From NCBI GenBank assembly GCA_016933055.1, contig JAFGBS010000004.1, positions 301,350 to 365,349 on the forward strand: DNA of 64,000 nt, read 5' to 3'. Positions 27,789-36,505 of this stretch are shown here, one piece after another; positions within the stretch are counted from its first letter, which is position 1; each line of letters begins with the position of its first letter. The notes beneath the pieces were generated by a model. It ran no database searches. It was not told where the DNA came from and worked only from the letters and a program-made list of their open reading frames with translations. Position numbers and translations under genes: made by a program. The DNA comes from Promethearchaeota archaeon. Its GTDB lineage: Archaea > Asgardarchaeota > Lokiarchaeia > Sigyniarchaeales > Promethearchaeaceae.

Positions 27789-27908
27789 TAACACCACAAT
27801 ACTCAAAAATTTACAAGACTCGCTACAATAAATCGAAAATCTCGTTATTTTTAATTTGAGTCATCCACTTTATAAGAAAATAGAGTGTGAGGGATTTTTA
27901 ATATCCCA

Positions 27909-28427
27909 TCACGTTCGTCGTATAATAATTTGAACAATTTTTTTGTCGCGAAGTGAATCAATTTTTTCTTCAAGATTCTTTAATGGGATTCCAGTAATCT
28001 CAGAAATTGTTTCAATTGTATGATCTCCATCACATAATTGGAGGATTTTATATTCCTCTTGCGTAACCATACCCAATTGTACGGACATTGGCTGAATTTC
28101 TTTTTCACATACTGGAATGCGGGTTCCCTCATTTAAATCTTCTTTAGCAAGAGCTGAATCCCCGTGATAGGATTCTACTTGCTTTACTTCGTAATCTTGA
28201 TTAATAAAAACCGCTGTAGTATGCTCAATATTCGAGAAATCTTGGGGATTATTGATATCGGGATTCATGTTTAAATGACGATGTTTATAAATGTACAACC
28301 CTCCGAGTTTTAATCCGTTACGGATCTCTTCTTTATCTATATCAATCCCTATCACTTCTTTACATATGTCACAATTCACATAAGCGCGGATAGTTTTAAA
28401 GTAATTTATCGTGCGGTTAAAAGACAT
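27909..28427 (-). CDS. Unrecognised zinc-finger/winged-helix protein
   Basis: I do not recognise this 172-residue protein. The N-terminus has a CDIC pair near residues 19-22 and a beta-rich stretch with several His (KHRHLNMNP) that could complete a metal site. The C-terminal 60 residues look like a winged helix: EEYKILQLCDG, then TIETISEITGI, then LEEKIDSLRDKKIVQIIIR. Together these suggest a small regulator or adaptor. It is divergent from the zinc-ribbon/histone-aEF1-beta operon and shares its upstream region. Confidence 0.6.
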   Translation of the reverse strand: MSFNRTINYFKTIRAYVNCDICKEVIGIDIDKEEIRNGLKLGGLYIYKHRHLNMNPDINNPQDFSNIEHTTAVFINQDYEVKQVESYHGDSALAKEDLNEGTRIPVCEKEIQPMSVQLGMVTQEEYKILQLCDGDHTIETISEITGIPLKNLEEKIDSLRDKKIVQIIIRRT

Positions 28428-28502
28428 GATCTATGTCATTATCTAATTAAGGAATATATTTATCTTTAGGTGAGACAAAAAAATCGAAAACGATAATTAG
28501 AT

Positions 28503-28522
28503 GGTGGGAAATCTTCGCCACC
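28503..28522. repeat. Short inverted repeat in divergent intergenic region
   Basis: GGTGG and CCACC arms flank a ten-base loop. It lies between the 172-residue gene and the zinc-ribbon gene, far from both starts. Only five paired bases, so it may be chance. Confidence 0.25.
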
Positions 28523-28631
28523 CTATTTAATTCCAATTGATTGCTATCATCCATCCTTGGAGTACATTTATTTTTTGTTCCTCGATCGAAAAGAAAATAA
28601 AGTATCCCATATTATCCGCAATCATTCATTC

Positions 28632-28648
28632 CCTACTATATAAGTAGG
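28632..28648 (+). promoter_or_regulatory. Palindromic TATA promoter/operator
   Basis: CCTACT-ATATA-AGTAGG is a perfect six-base inverted repeat whose centre is the TATA element itself. It lies 38 to 54 bases before the zinc-ribbon ATG, so transcription would start near 28665-28670 and leave a short leader. A protein binding this palindrome would block TBP, a common archaeal repression geometry. Confidence 0.5.
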
Positions 28649-28685
28649 ATTTACCAAACTTAACAATACTAGATGATCAAAAACT

Positions 28686-28859
28686 ATGTCTTACGCTCAA
28701 GAAGTATGCAATGGATGTGGAAAACAGCTCGCTCCATATGAAAACGCGGTATCTTTTCCTTGTCCCAATTGCGGAGATATCATGATTTATCGATGCGAAC
28801 GCTGTCGAGCATTTGCTCGTCCTTATAAGTGTCCCAAATGCACTTTTGAGGCTCCATAA
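28686..28859 (+). CDS. Archaeal zinc-ribbon RNA-binding-type protein, 57 aa
   Basis: The 57-residue protein has four pairs of cysteines: CNGC near residue 8, CPNC near 26, CERC near 36 and CPKC near 49, so it can form two zinc ribbons. A protein of this design is usually encoded directly before aEF1-beta in archaea, and that order holds here, with 25 bases between the genes. The known homologues are small zinc proteins annotated as probable RNA-binding. It starts at ATG 28686 and ends with TAA at 28857-28859. Confidence 0.85.
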   Translation: MSYAQEVCNGCGKQLAPYENAVSFPCPNCGDIMIYRCERCRAFARPYKCPKCTFEAP

Positions 28860-28884
28860 ACACTCCCAACCGAGGAACATAAAC

Positions 28885-29400
28885 ATGACAACTAACTTAA
28901 CTTTTGCACGTAGCCCTGTTAGAGAAATGATGAAGCGAAACGGTGCTCAACTAGTTGCACAAGATGCAGTAACATTGTTGATCGACCATATTGAACAAGC
29001 TGCTAAACAACTAACAAAACAAGCACTTGTATACGCCCAGCATGCAAAGCGAAAAAAAATTACACGGGATGATATTCTCTTAGCTACAAAATATACAATA
29101 ATTAAACACAAAATGAAAAAAGAACACTATGTGATAGCGGTAGTAAAAGTTCTTCCTGATGATGTGTATGAGAATGCTCACTTGGAGAAATTAGTTGGAG
29201 AGCTCAAAAATGTGCTAACACCGTTAAATACTGTTGTCGAAAAGTTTACCATAGTCCCCATTGCATTTGGGTTGCAAGCTCTTCGTGTTCAAATACGAAT
29301 TCCAGAAGAAACTGAGGGTGGAACTCAACCTGCGGAAGATGCTATGGAATCCTTAGGATGGGTTCAGCGAGTAGAAGTGGAAATGGTCACACGTTTATAA
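28885..29400 (+). CDS. Archaeal histone fold fused to elongation factor aEF1-beta
   Basis: One uninterrupted 171-residue frame contains two known proteins. Residues about 8-70 are an archaeal histone: PVREMMKRNGA (helix 1), VAQDAVTLLIDHIEQAAK (helix 2) and AQHAKRKKITRDDILLATK (loop 2 and helix 3), with the His and Asp that pair between dimers in HMfB conserved. Residues about 80-171 are aEF1-beta: VIAVVKVLPDD, VPIAFGLQALRVQI, EGGTQPAEDAMESL and a C-terminal RVEVEMVTRL. aEF1-beta exchanges GDP for GTP on aEF1-alpha. The linker is only about ten residues. ATG 28885 follows GAGGA; the upstream GTG/TTG codons overlap the zinc gene. An in-frame ATG at 29113 could in principle make aEF1-beta alone, but lacks a Shine-Dalgarno. 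Confidence 0.92.
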   Translation: MTTNLTFARSPVREMMKRNGAQLVAQDAVTLLIDHIEQAAKQLTKQALVYAQHAKRKKITRDDILLATKYTIIKHKMKKEHYVIAVVKVLPDDVYENAHLEKLVGELKNVLTPLNTVVEKFTIVPIAFGLQALRVQIRIPEETEGGTQPAEDAMESLGWVQRVEVEMVTRL

Positions 29401-29413
29401 TTTCCTGTATTTT

Positions 29414-31309
29414 TTACCTATGAAACTCTTTCTCGAGATATGACCAACTGAAAAATAACATGGTAGGTCGACCATGAGCGCAATGATGGGGATTTTCGCA
29501 CAGTGATAAGGTTATGAGTAATTTTTTTGCAAATTCCGGATCTGAAATCATATCTCCTCCTCTAATGCTCTCATGACACGCAATATATTTAAGGATCTTC
29601 TCAACCGATTGACTAAAAGATGTTTGTTTTCCCATTTCAATAATTTCTAAGCAAATGTCTGTAAGAATAGCTGTATCTTGTACTTCTTTCAAGATGGTAG
29701 GAATTGTATGTAAAGTAAAGGTGGTACCTCCTAGATGGTTCACTTCAAATCCAAACTTTGCAACCTCAGAAATCGTATCGAGCAAGTATTCTTTCATATT
29801 TATCGGAACTTCAATAGTAAAGGGAATTATTAAACGCTGTCTATGCATTCCTCCTTTTAAATACGCCTTCATCTCTTTTTCATAATTGATCCTTTCATCT
29901 GCTGCGTGCATATCTAAGATATAAAATCCTTCCTCCCCTTCAAAGACAAAATATACATTCTTTAATTGTCCTGATTCGCTTATTAACCGCATCTTCGGAA
30001 AAGATTTTGTTTGTATCCATTCATTGCGTAGAAAATAATGGGATTGTTTGGAAATAAGATTTGGAGCAAAGGTTTGCAACGGAAGAGCTTTAGTTTTATG
30101 AGGAGTAGCTATCTGAGCTTCAGAGGACACCCTCTCTTGGGATTGTGACGTAAATTTAGAACTTGATTGAACTAATGGGCTTTGAGCAGATGTAGATAGA
30201 TTATTCTTTAGATGATTTTCCGATGGAGATTTTTCTTCAATCCATGTTTCAATTGTTTTACTGGAGGAAGAAATAGATTGGTCTAGTTGACTGGTAATTG
30301 TAGACTGTCCAAATTTTTGATTGACCACTGAGCGCGTTACCTCGCTTAATGCACTTAATATCGTTTCTTCTTCTTCGAATCTGACAATTTTCTTGGTGGG
30401 ATGAATATTGAAATCTACCTTGGAGGGATCTATGGTCAAAAATAGGACATAAAATGGATGTTTATGGATCATTATATAGCTTTTATAAGCAAATTTCATC
30501 GCTTCATGGACGGTGGGAGAAATAACGTACCGGCCATTGATAAACACCGTAGTATTATGAGATGTGGATTGTGCTAAGGTGGGATCCCCAATATACCCTT
30601 CGATGGTGAATAAATTGTGCGATTCTCTAAAAAATACGCTATTTTTTGCGAAATCTTTACCATAGACATCAAAAATGGCATTAACCGGATCTGATGAGCT
30701 AGGAGAAGATAAAATTGGAGTAGAATCCTGCATTAATTTGAAATTAATCTCCGGATACCCAAGAATATATCGAGATACAATATCTGTGATGTGCCCCATT
30801 TCAACACGATCGGATTTCAGGAATTTATATCGTACAGGAGTATTAAAGAATAAATCTCTGACCTTGATATTGGTTCCTAAGGCTGCTGCAGTTTGTGTAC
30901 ATGATTTCACGACTCCGCCCACCAATTCAATTTTAATCCCATGTGAGCTCGAGCGGGTTTTGGTAATCAATTCCGTTTTTGATATTGAACAAATTGAGTA
31001 GAGAGCTTCTCCTCTAAATCCAAGTGATTTTAATGTAACTAACTCATCTGCTGATCGTATTTTATTAGAAGTATGAGGTAAAAAGGCTATTTCAACATCT
31101 TCGGGATGAATACCAACTCCATCGTCAATGACCTGGATAAGAGATTTTCCAAAATTCTGAATATTTATAGTTATTTTCTTTGCTCCCGCATCAATGCTAT
31201 TTTCAATCAATTCTTTTACTACCGATGCAGGGCGTTCAATAACTTCCCCGGCAGCAATTTTCTGGTAATCTTGAATCTCCTTAATTCTCCGAAGAGGTGA
31301 AGACACCAT
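29414..31309 (-). CDS. mutL: DNA mismatch repair protein MutL with endonuclease motif
   Basis: MutL couples mismatch recognition to strand removal. The 631-residue protein has the GHKL ATPase N-terminus (IAAGEVIERPASVVKELIEN-type region near 16-35, DDGVGI near 62, GFRGEAL near 96-102), a Ser/Thr/Gln-rich linker (about 340-430), and a C-terminal dimerisation domain with the metal-dependent nuclease motif in the form DMHAADERINYE (normally DQHA-x2-E-x4-E), ACHESIRGG, and CAHGRP. This is the nicking-type MutL found in organisms without MutH. It is convergent with the histone-aEF1-beta gene, 13 bases apart. Confidence 0.94.
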   Translation of the reverse strand: MVSSPLRRIKEIQDYQKIAAGEVIERPASVVKELIENSIDAGAKKITINIQNFGKSLIQVIDDGVGIHPEDVEIAFLPHTSNKIRSADELVTLKSLGFRGEALYSICSISKTELITKTRSSSHGIKIELVGGVVKSCTQTAAALGTNIKVRDLFFNTPVRYKFLKSDRVEMGHITDIVSRYILGYPEINFKLMQDSTPILSSPSSSDPVNAIFDVYGKDFAKNSVFFRESHNLFTIEGYIGDPTLAQSTSHNTTVFINGRYVISPTVHEAMKFAYKSYIMIHKHPFYVLFLTIDPSKVDFNIHPTKKIVRFEEEETILSALSEVTRSVVNQKFGQSTITSQLDQSISSSSKTIETWIEEKSPSENHLKNNLSTSAQSPLVQSSSKFTSQSQERVSSEAQIATPHKTKALPLQTFAPNLISKQSHYFLRNEWIQTKSFPKMRLISESGQLKNVYFVFEGEEGFYILDMHAADERINYEKEMKAYLKGGMHRQRLIIPFTIEVPINMKEYLLDTISEVAKFGFEVNHLGGTTFTLHTIPTILKEVQDTAILTDICLEIIEMGKQTSFSQSVEKILKYIACHESIRGGDMISDPEFAKKLLITLSLCENPHHCAHGRPTMLFFSWSYLEKEFHR

Positions 31310-31421
31310 AAGGGGATCTTAAGATTCAATAGTCATTAATATTTTTATTAACCGTGTAAGAGTATGCAAACGAAAACTAAAAAGACAAAAATCAATTTTT
31401 TTTCCTAGGATTGGTGATACC

Positions 31422-32144
31422 ATGATAACCGCACTTCTGTTTGATATGGGAAATACCTTAATTGATTTTCATCGAGGTCCTTCGGATGCAGAAAAATACG
31501 AAATAGGATTACGTAATATGGAACCTCTTCTAAAAAAATATAATCGCAAAATTACCTTTGATGTGTTAAACCAGGAGTTTTTACCCATATTAGAAGAAGT
31601 ATTCGTTCGTAGACTGTCATTAGACCATGAAATTTCTATCAATGAATACTTAGATCCTTTTCTAACCAAGCATAATATTAAAATGCGGGATAATCAAAAA
31701 ATCTCATTGCTGGAGCAATTTTATTCAGGTTTTACTAAATATGTATGGGTAGATCCCCATATTCCGGAAACTTTTCAACAAATACGTAGGAATGGTATTA
31801 AAATAGCAGTAATTTCGAACGCATGGTTACCCAAGGAAGTTTATATACGTATTTTTAAGAAATTAGGTCTACATCAATGGATCAATGGCTATTATTTTAG
31901 TTATACGGTAGGTGCAAGCAAACCAAATCTGAAGATATTCCAATATGCTCTTAGCACCTTACGGATACACCCATCTACTACTTGGATGATCGGAGATAAC
32001 ATAGAAAAAGACTTAGAACCAGCAAAGACTTTGGGATTAACTACCGTATGGTTCAATTCAAAGGGATTTTCACTCCCAAAAGATAAAAAAAATACAGTTG
32101 ATTATCAAATACGCAACATTCATGATATTCTCACTATCCTATGA
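31422..32144 (+). CDS. HAD-superfamily hydrolase
   Basis: This 240-residue HAD-like protein has a C1-type helical cap. Motif I reads FDMGNTL (the nucleophile Asp is present, but the usual second Asp is Gly), motif II VISNAW near 128, the Lys of motif III in GASKPN near 167, and motif IV GDNIEKD near 195. Loss of the second Asp is known in some non-phosphatase or phosphonatase-like members, so the reaction cannot be named. A downstream hairpin and T-rich stretch lie between it and the SPT-like gene. Confidence 0.82.
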   Translation: MITALLFDMGNTLIDFHRGPSDAEKYEIGLRNMEPLLKKYNRKITFDVLNQEFLPILEEVFVRRLSLDHEISINEYLDPFLTKHNIKMRDNQKISLLEQFYSGFTKYVWVDPHIPETFQQIRRNGIKIAVISNAWLPKEVYIRIFKKLGLHQWINGYYFSYTVGASKPNLKIFQYALSTLRIHPSTTWMIGDNIEKDLEPAKTLGLTTVWFNSKGFSLPKDKKNTVDYQIRNIHDILTIL

Positions 32145-32265
32145 TGGTGTTTATTTATTTTTTTTATTAACAAAGATCAGTCTTTCTACCATTTGTTTTG
32201 TAGGTATTCTTAATATCCAAAAAGGAAAATGCAAGAAACTACATACTCAATTTTTCTTTTACCAT

Positions 32266-32298
32266 TAGGGATTGCTTAGATTCAAGCTAAAATCCCTA
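32266..32298. repeat. Imperfect hairpin downstream of HAD gene
   Basis: TAGGGATT (32266-32273) pairs with AATCCCTA (32291-32298), and an inner TTAG/CTAA pair extends the stem past a two-base bulge around a seven-base loop. It lies 120 bases after the HAD stop and 115 bases before the next start, without a T-run. It could be part of a terminator or a short structured RNA. Confidence 0.35.
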
Positions 32299-32412
32299 GA
32301 AATTCGAGAAAATATGGTTTTTAAGGTGCAATGGTTTTAATGTAATTCTATTCCTTAACAAAGCAGTTATATAAATCGGATACTTACTAATTAAATCACA
32401 AGACTGTTAAAC

Positions 32413-33645
32413 ATGACGGAAACAACTCAAGAGCCGCTTAATAATACAGAAATGAAGCGGAAGAAAAAGAAAAGCTTTCCAATCTCCTCAAAAGTTAATC
32501 TAGCACGATATACTAAGTCAGAAGGTATTTATCCCTATTTCATACCCTTGTCCACGGCAGTCGGTCCTCGAGTAGTGATGAATAATCGACAAACGATTAT
32601 GTTGGGGTCTAATAATTATCTTGGTCTGGCAAATCATCCAGAGATGATTAAAGCTGCAATAAAAGCTATTCAAACATACGGAACTGGTTGTACAGGTTCC
32701 CGCTTTCTCAATGGAACTCTAGATTTGCATGTAAAACTCGAGAAAGAACTTGCAGCATTTATGGGGAAGGAGGGTGCCATTTGTTTTTCAACAGGTATGC
32801 AAGCCAATCTCGGAGTCATATCTGGAATCACCAGTAAAAATGATCTAATAATTAGTGATGAAAAAAATCACGGGTCCATTATTGATGCATGTCGTTTATC
32901 CTATGCAAACACCGTGGTTTACAATCATGACAATATGGAATCCTTGGAACGGTGTTTAAGAGCAACGCCTAAGTCAAAATCGAAGTGGATTATATCAGAT
33001 GGGGTCTTTTCTATGGAAGGAAGTCTTGCACAAATTGATGTAATTGTGGAATTAGCAGAAAAATATGATGCGCGAGTAATTATTGATGATGCTCATGGGG
33101 TGGGACACATGGGTCATCATGGTGAAGGTTCTGTGGGACACTTTAATCTTATGGATAAAGTGGATTTAGTTGTCGGGACATTTTCAAAATCATTTGCATC
33201 TATAGGAGGATTTGTTGTAGGGGATAGAGAGCTTATCGAACATTTATCCCATCATGCGAGATCCCTAATCTTCAGTGCTGCTATCCCGCCTTCTGCAGCA
33301 GCAATTGCGTTGAAAGCTCTTGAAATTTTTTATACCGCAGATGATCTACGAACTCAATTAAGGAAAAACACGGCTAGGTTCCGAAAGGGCGTAGAAATTT
33401 CGGGATTCCACACTATTTCCGGAATAACTCCCGTGGTTCCCATTATCATTGGTGATGTAATGAAAATGCTTCGATTTAATCGAGATCTCCTCGATGCAGG
33501 AGTATATGTAAATCCAGTTGTCCCTCCAGCCGTCCCCAAAGCTACGGTAAGGACAAGTCTAATGGCGACTCATACCGAAGAGGATTTGGATGAAGCCGTA
33601 CAGATATTAGAGTATGTTGCAAAAAAGAATCGAATATTAAAATAA
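32413..33645 (+). CDS. Alpha-oxoamine synthase, closest to serine palmitoyltransferase
   Basis: This PLP enzyme (410 aa) condenses an amino acid with an acyl-CoA. Fold-type I motifs are present: the substrate-binding region GTGCTGSRFLNGT near 94-106, CFSTGMQANLGVIS near 121-134, NHGSI near 153, DDAHGVGHMG near 222-231, and the PLP-lysine in GTFSKSFAS near 254-262. Several of these read more like bacterial serine palmitoyltransferase (SRFLNGT, FSTGMQANLG, late VYVNPVVPPAVP) than like glycine C-acetyltransferase or BioF. The first 35 residues are a basic extension. A TATA-like TTATATAAAT lies about 45 bases before the ATG. The substrate is inferred and could also be another acyl-CoA/amino-acid pair. 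Confidence 0.85.
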   Translation: MTETTQEPLNNTEMKRKKKKSFPISSKVNLARYTKSEGIYPYFIPLSTAVGPRVVMNNRQTIMLGSNNYLGLANHPEMIKAAIKAIQTYGTGCTGSRFLNGTLDLHVKLEKELAAFMGKEGAICFSTGMQANLGVISGITSKNDLIISDEKNHGSIIDACRLSYANTVVYNHDNMESLERCLRATPKSKSKWIISDGVFSMEGSLAQIDVIVELAEKYDARVIIDDAHGVGHMGHHGEGSVGHFNLMDKVDLVVGTFSKSFASIGGFVVGDRELIEHLSHHARSLIFSAAIPPSAAAIALKALEIFYTADDLRTQLRKNTARFRKGVEISGFHTISGITPVVPIIIGDVMKMLRFNRDLLDAGVYVNPVVPPAVPKATVRTSLMATHTEEDLDEAVQILEYVAKKNRILK

Positions 33646-33774
33646 AAAATCTTTGATTATTCTGGTAACTCCTCAGAAATAAATACAATTCAATATTCTA
33701 TTTTTTATTAATTGGATAAGCATGGTTCTTAAAAGAAATTTCAGATACTATAACCGCACTAAAGGAGAATTCAT

Positions 33775-36504
33775 ATGACTTCCGATTGGAAACAACTCGA
33801 TCAAAATGAATTACCCGAGATGTTAAAACACTGGTTACAAATCAAACAACAGTATCCAAACTATATCTTGGCATATCGAGTTGGAGATTTTCTGGAATTT
33901 ATGTATGATGATGCAAAGAAAGTTTCCAGTAAAATCGGATTGACTCTAACCAAAAGAGGCTCGGAACCTAATCGATATGCACTTGCTGGTATTCCCTATA
34001 AAGCGAAACATCAATTAAAACATTTAATCAAACAAGGTGAAACCGTTGTCATTGTGGATCATCTGGAGGATGCAAGTGAAGCAAGAGATCATAAACGACT
34101 TGTTAAGCGCGGAGTAACCCAGATTCTTTCTCCTGGGACCGTGATTGATGATGAACTTTTAGAAGCAAATACAAACAATTATCTAACCGCAATATGCAAG
34201 TTAAAAGATATATTTGGGATTGCGTTTATTGATATTTCCAGTGGAGATTTCTTTTGTACGGAATTTGCGGGAAATAACGGATTGGATGATTTATACTCAT
34301 TTATCAGCAGATTTGAACCCGTAGAGGCCATTTTACCCAAAGCTATCATAAGAAATGCTGAATTTACCACCCAACTACAGGATCTATGTAATTTATCCAT
34401 CAAGGAATTCGATCATTTTGCTTTTCAATATGACAATGCTTCGAAAGCATTGTTATCGCATTTCCAAACGCAGTCCTTGGAAGGATTCGGGATTTATGGG
34501 ACTGATGCAGCCATCTGCTCTGCTGGAGCTCTTTTATCATTCTTGAATGAGACACAGAAAACGGTATTACCTAATATTACTAAAATCTCTCCCTATATCC
34601 AAAAAGAAATCATGCATTTAGATTCCGCTACACAGCGCAATCTTGAGATTTTACGTTCATTACGTGATGGTACAACCCATGGAACACTGATTTCAGTCAT
34701 AAACCGTACAAACACTCCCATGGGAAACCGTATGATGAGAAAATTTATTGTACAGCCGTTGTTGTCCAAGGAGAAAATTGAAGCACGGTTGGATGTTGTT
34801 GAGGTGTTCAAAAAAGATACAATTTTGCGGAACGATGTTCGGGAACTGTTATCCCAAATAGGGGATATTGAACGAACCATATCGCGAATCAATTATATCA
34901 GAACGGCGAATGCTCGGAACTTAATTAATTTAAAGGATGCTCTGATTGTGTTACCTTCTATCACCCATATTCTCGGTGGAATTGATTCCAAACCCCTCAA
35001 ATCTTTAATGAACTTTAATGATTATACTACTCAAATTCAATTAATTGAATCGGCGATCATCGAGGAACCTCCTACCACTGTTACAGAAGGAAACATCATC
35101 CGTCCTGGTTTTGATTCTCGCGTGGATGAACTTCGAACCATTTTGAAAAGCGGAAAAGAATGGATTGTAACCTATGAAAATAAATTAAAAGAGACTTTAG
35201 GAGCTTCCGTGGGAATAAAAATTGGATTTAATCGGATATTGGGATATTATATTCAAATAACGGATAATGCAGCAAAATCCATCCAAATCCCCCCTAGCTT
35301 CCAAAAACGGGCAACATTGAAAGGTTCGACTCGATATGAGACCCAAGAGCTCAAAGATATCGAAATCAAAATTCTCAATGCAGAAGAGACCATCCAAGAT
35401 GTAGAATATGAGTTATTTTGCACTATAAGGGAAGAAATTGCATCCGGAACCAAACAAATCCAAGAAGATTCTTATAAAATTGCGATGCTTGACATTTTAT
35501 GTGGGCTAGGGGAGGTAGCGGCAGAGAATAACTACAATCGTCCTCTGATTACTACCAATGATAAGATCATAATCGAACAAGGTAGGCATCCCGTTATAGA
35601 GCATGTAAACTTTACCGAAGCATTTATTCCGAATAATTGCTACATTGATTGTGATCAAGAACAAATTTTATTAATTACAGGACCGAACTGGTCCGGAAAA
35701 TCTACCTATTTACGTCAAGTAGCGTTAATTACCATCTTAGCACAAATTGGGAGCTTTGTACCTGCAATTTCAGCAGAGATTGGCATAGTGGATCGAGTGT
35801 TCACCAGAGTAGGAGCCTCAGATGATCTAGTCCATGGTCAAAGCACTTTTCTTATGGAGATGAATGAAACCGCTCAGATACTCCATTATGCAACCCAACA
35901 AAGTCTAGTAATCATCGATGAATTAGGTAGGGGAACATCCACCAGTGATGGACGTGCGATTGCACGGGCGGTTCTAGAAAGATTGCATGGAATGAGAGTG
36001 AAAACATTATTTTCTACTCATTTTCATGATCTCACTGAATTGAATCTGGATCGAGTAAGTAACTACCATTTTTTAATCCGAGAGGAGGGAAACAATTTGG
36101 TGTTCTTGCGCCAATTAACCCCGGGAGGAACTGATAAATCCTATGGGATTCATGTAGCTTCGATGGCAGGGATCCCAAAGCCAGTAATTAAACGTTCCTT
36201 TGAACTAGTGGAAACCAATTATGCGTGTAAGCAATCAGAGATAGGTGAAAATGACAATCATGAGCATCTAACTCCCCTTTCAGAAGATATTCGATCATCG
36301 GATGGATCAAACAAACCTAAGAAAAAATCCGTGCAAACTATTCTTTTTCCCCTTGATCATACTATCATTGCGGAGGGAGATTATGCTGACGTAATTGAGG
36401 AACTGGAAAAGATCGATATTGATACTACCACGCCTTTATCAGCACTTGAAAAATTGTCAACGCTAAAGAAAAAAGTAAAAAAAATTCAAGAGGAGAAATC
36501 ATAA
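33775..36504 (+). CDS. mutS: DNA mismatch repair protein MutS
   Basis: MutS binds mismatches and recruits MutL. The 909-residue protein has the mismatch-reading F-x-E motif (GDFLEF near residues 38-43), the lever/clamp region, and the ATPase with Walker A GPNWSGKST near 640, Walker B VVIIDELGRGTSTSDG-type region near 715, and STHFHDL near 745. The Walker A carries Trp-Ser where most MutS have Met-Gly or Met-Ala. It is of the MutS1 (repair) type by length and motifs. AAAGGAG precedes the ATG by eight bases. The neighbour at 36506 follows one base after the stop. Confidence 0.95.
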   Translation: MTSDWKQLDQNELPEMLKHWLQIKQQYPNYILAYRVGDFLEFMYDDAKKVSSKIGLTLTKRGSEPNRYALAGIPYKAKHQLKHLIKQGETVVIVDHLEDASEARDHKRLVKRGVTQILSPGTVIDDELLEANTNNYLTAICKLKDIFGIAFIDISSGDFFCTEFAGNNGLDDLYSFISRFEPVEAILPKAIIRNAEFTTQLQDLCNLSIKEFDHFAFQYDNASKALLSHFQTQSLEGFGIYGTDAAICSAGALLSFLNETQKTVLPNITKISPYIQKEIMHLDSATQRNLEILRSLRDGTTHGTLISVINRTNTPMGNRMMRKFIVQPLLSKEKIEARLDVVEVFKKDTILRNDVRELLSQIGDIERTISRINYIRTANARNLINLKDALIVLPSITHILGGIDSKPLKSLMNFNDYTTQIQLIESAIIEEPPTTVTEGNIIRPGFDSRVDELRTILKSGKEWIVTYENKLKETLGASVGIKIGFNRILGYYIQITDNAAKSIQIPPSFQKRATLKGSTRYETQELKDIEIKILNAEETIQDVEYELFCTIREEIASGTKQIQEDSYKIAMLDILCGLGEVAAENNYNRPLITTNDKIIIEQGRHPVIEHVNFTEAFIPNNCYIDCDQEQILLITGPNWSGKSTYLRQVALITILAQIGSFVPAISAEIGIVDRVFTRVGASDDLVHGQSTFLMEMNETAQILHYATQQSLVIIDELGRGTSTSDGRAIARAVLERLHGMRVKTLFSTHFHDLTELNLDRVSNYHFLIREEGNNLVFLRQLTPGGTDKSYGIHVASMAGIPKPVIKRSFELVETNYACKQSEIGENDNHEHLTPLSEDIRSSDGSNKPKKKSVQTILFPLDHTIIAEGDYADVIEELEKIDIDTTTPLSALEKLSTLKKKVKKIQEEKS

Positions 36505-36505
36505 T

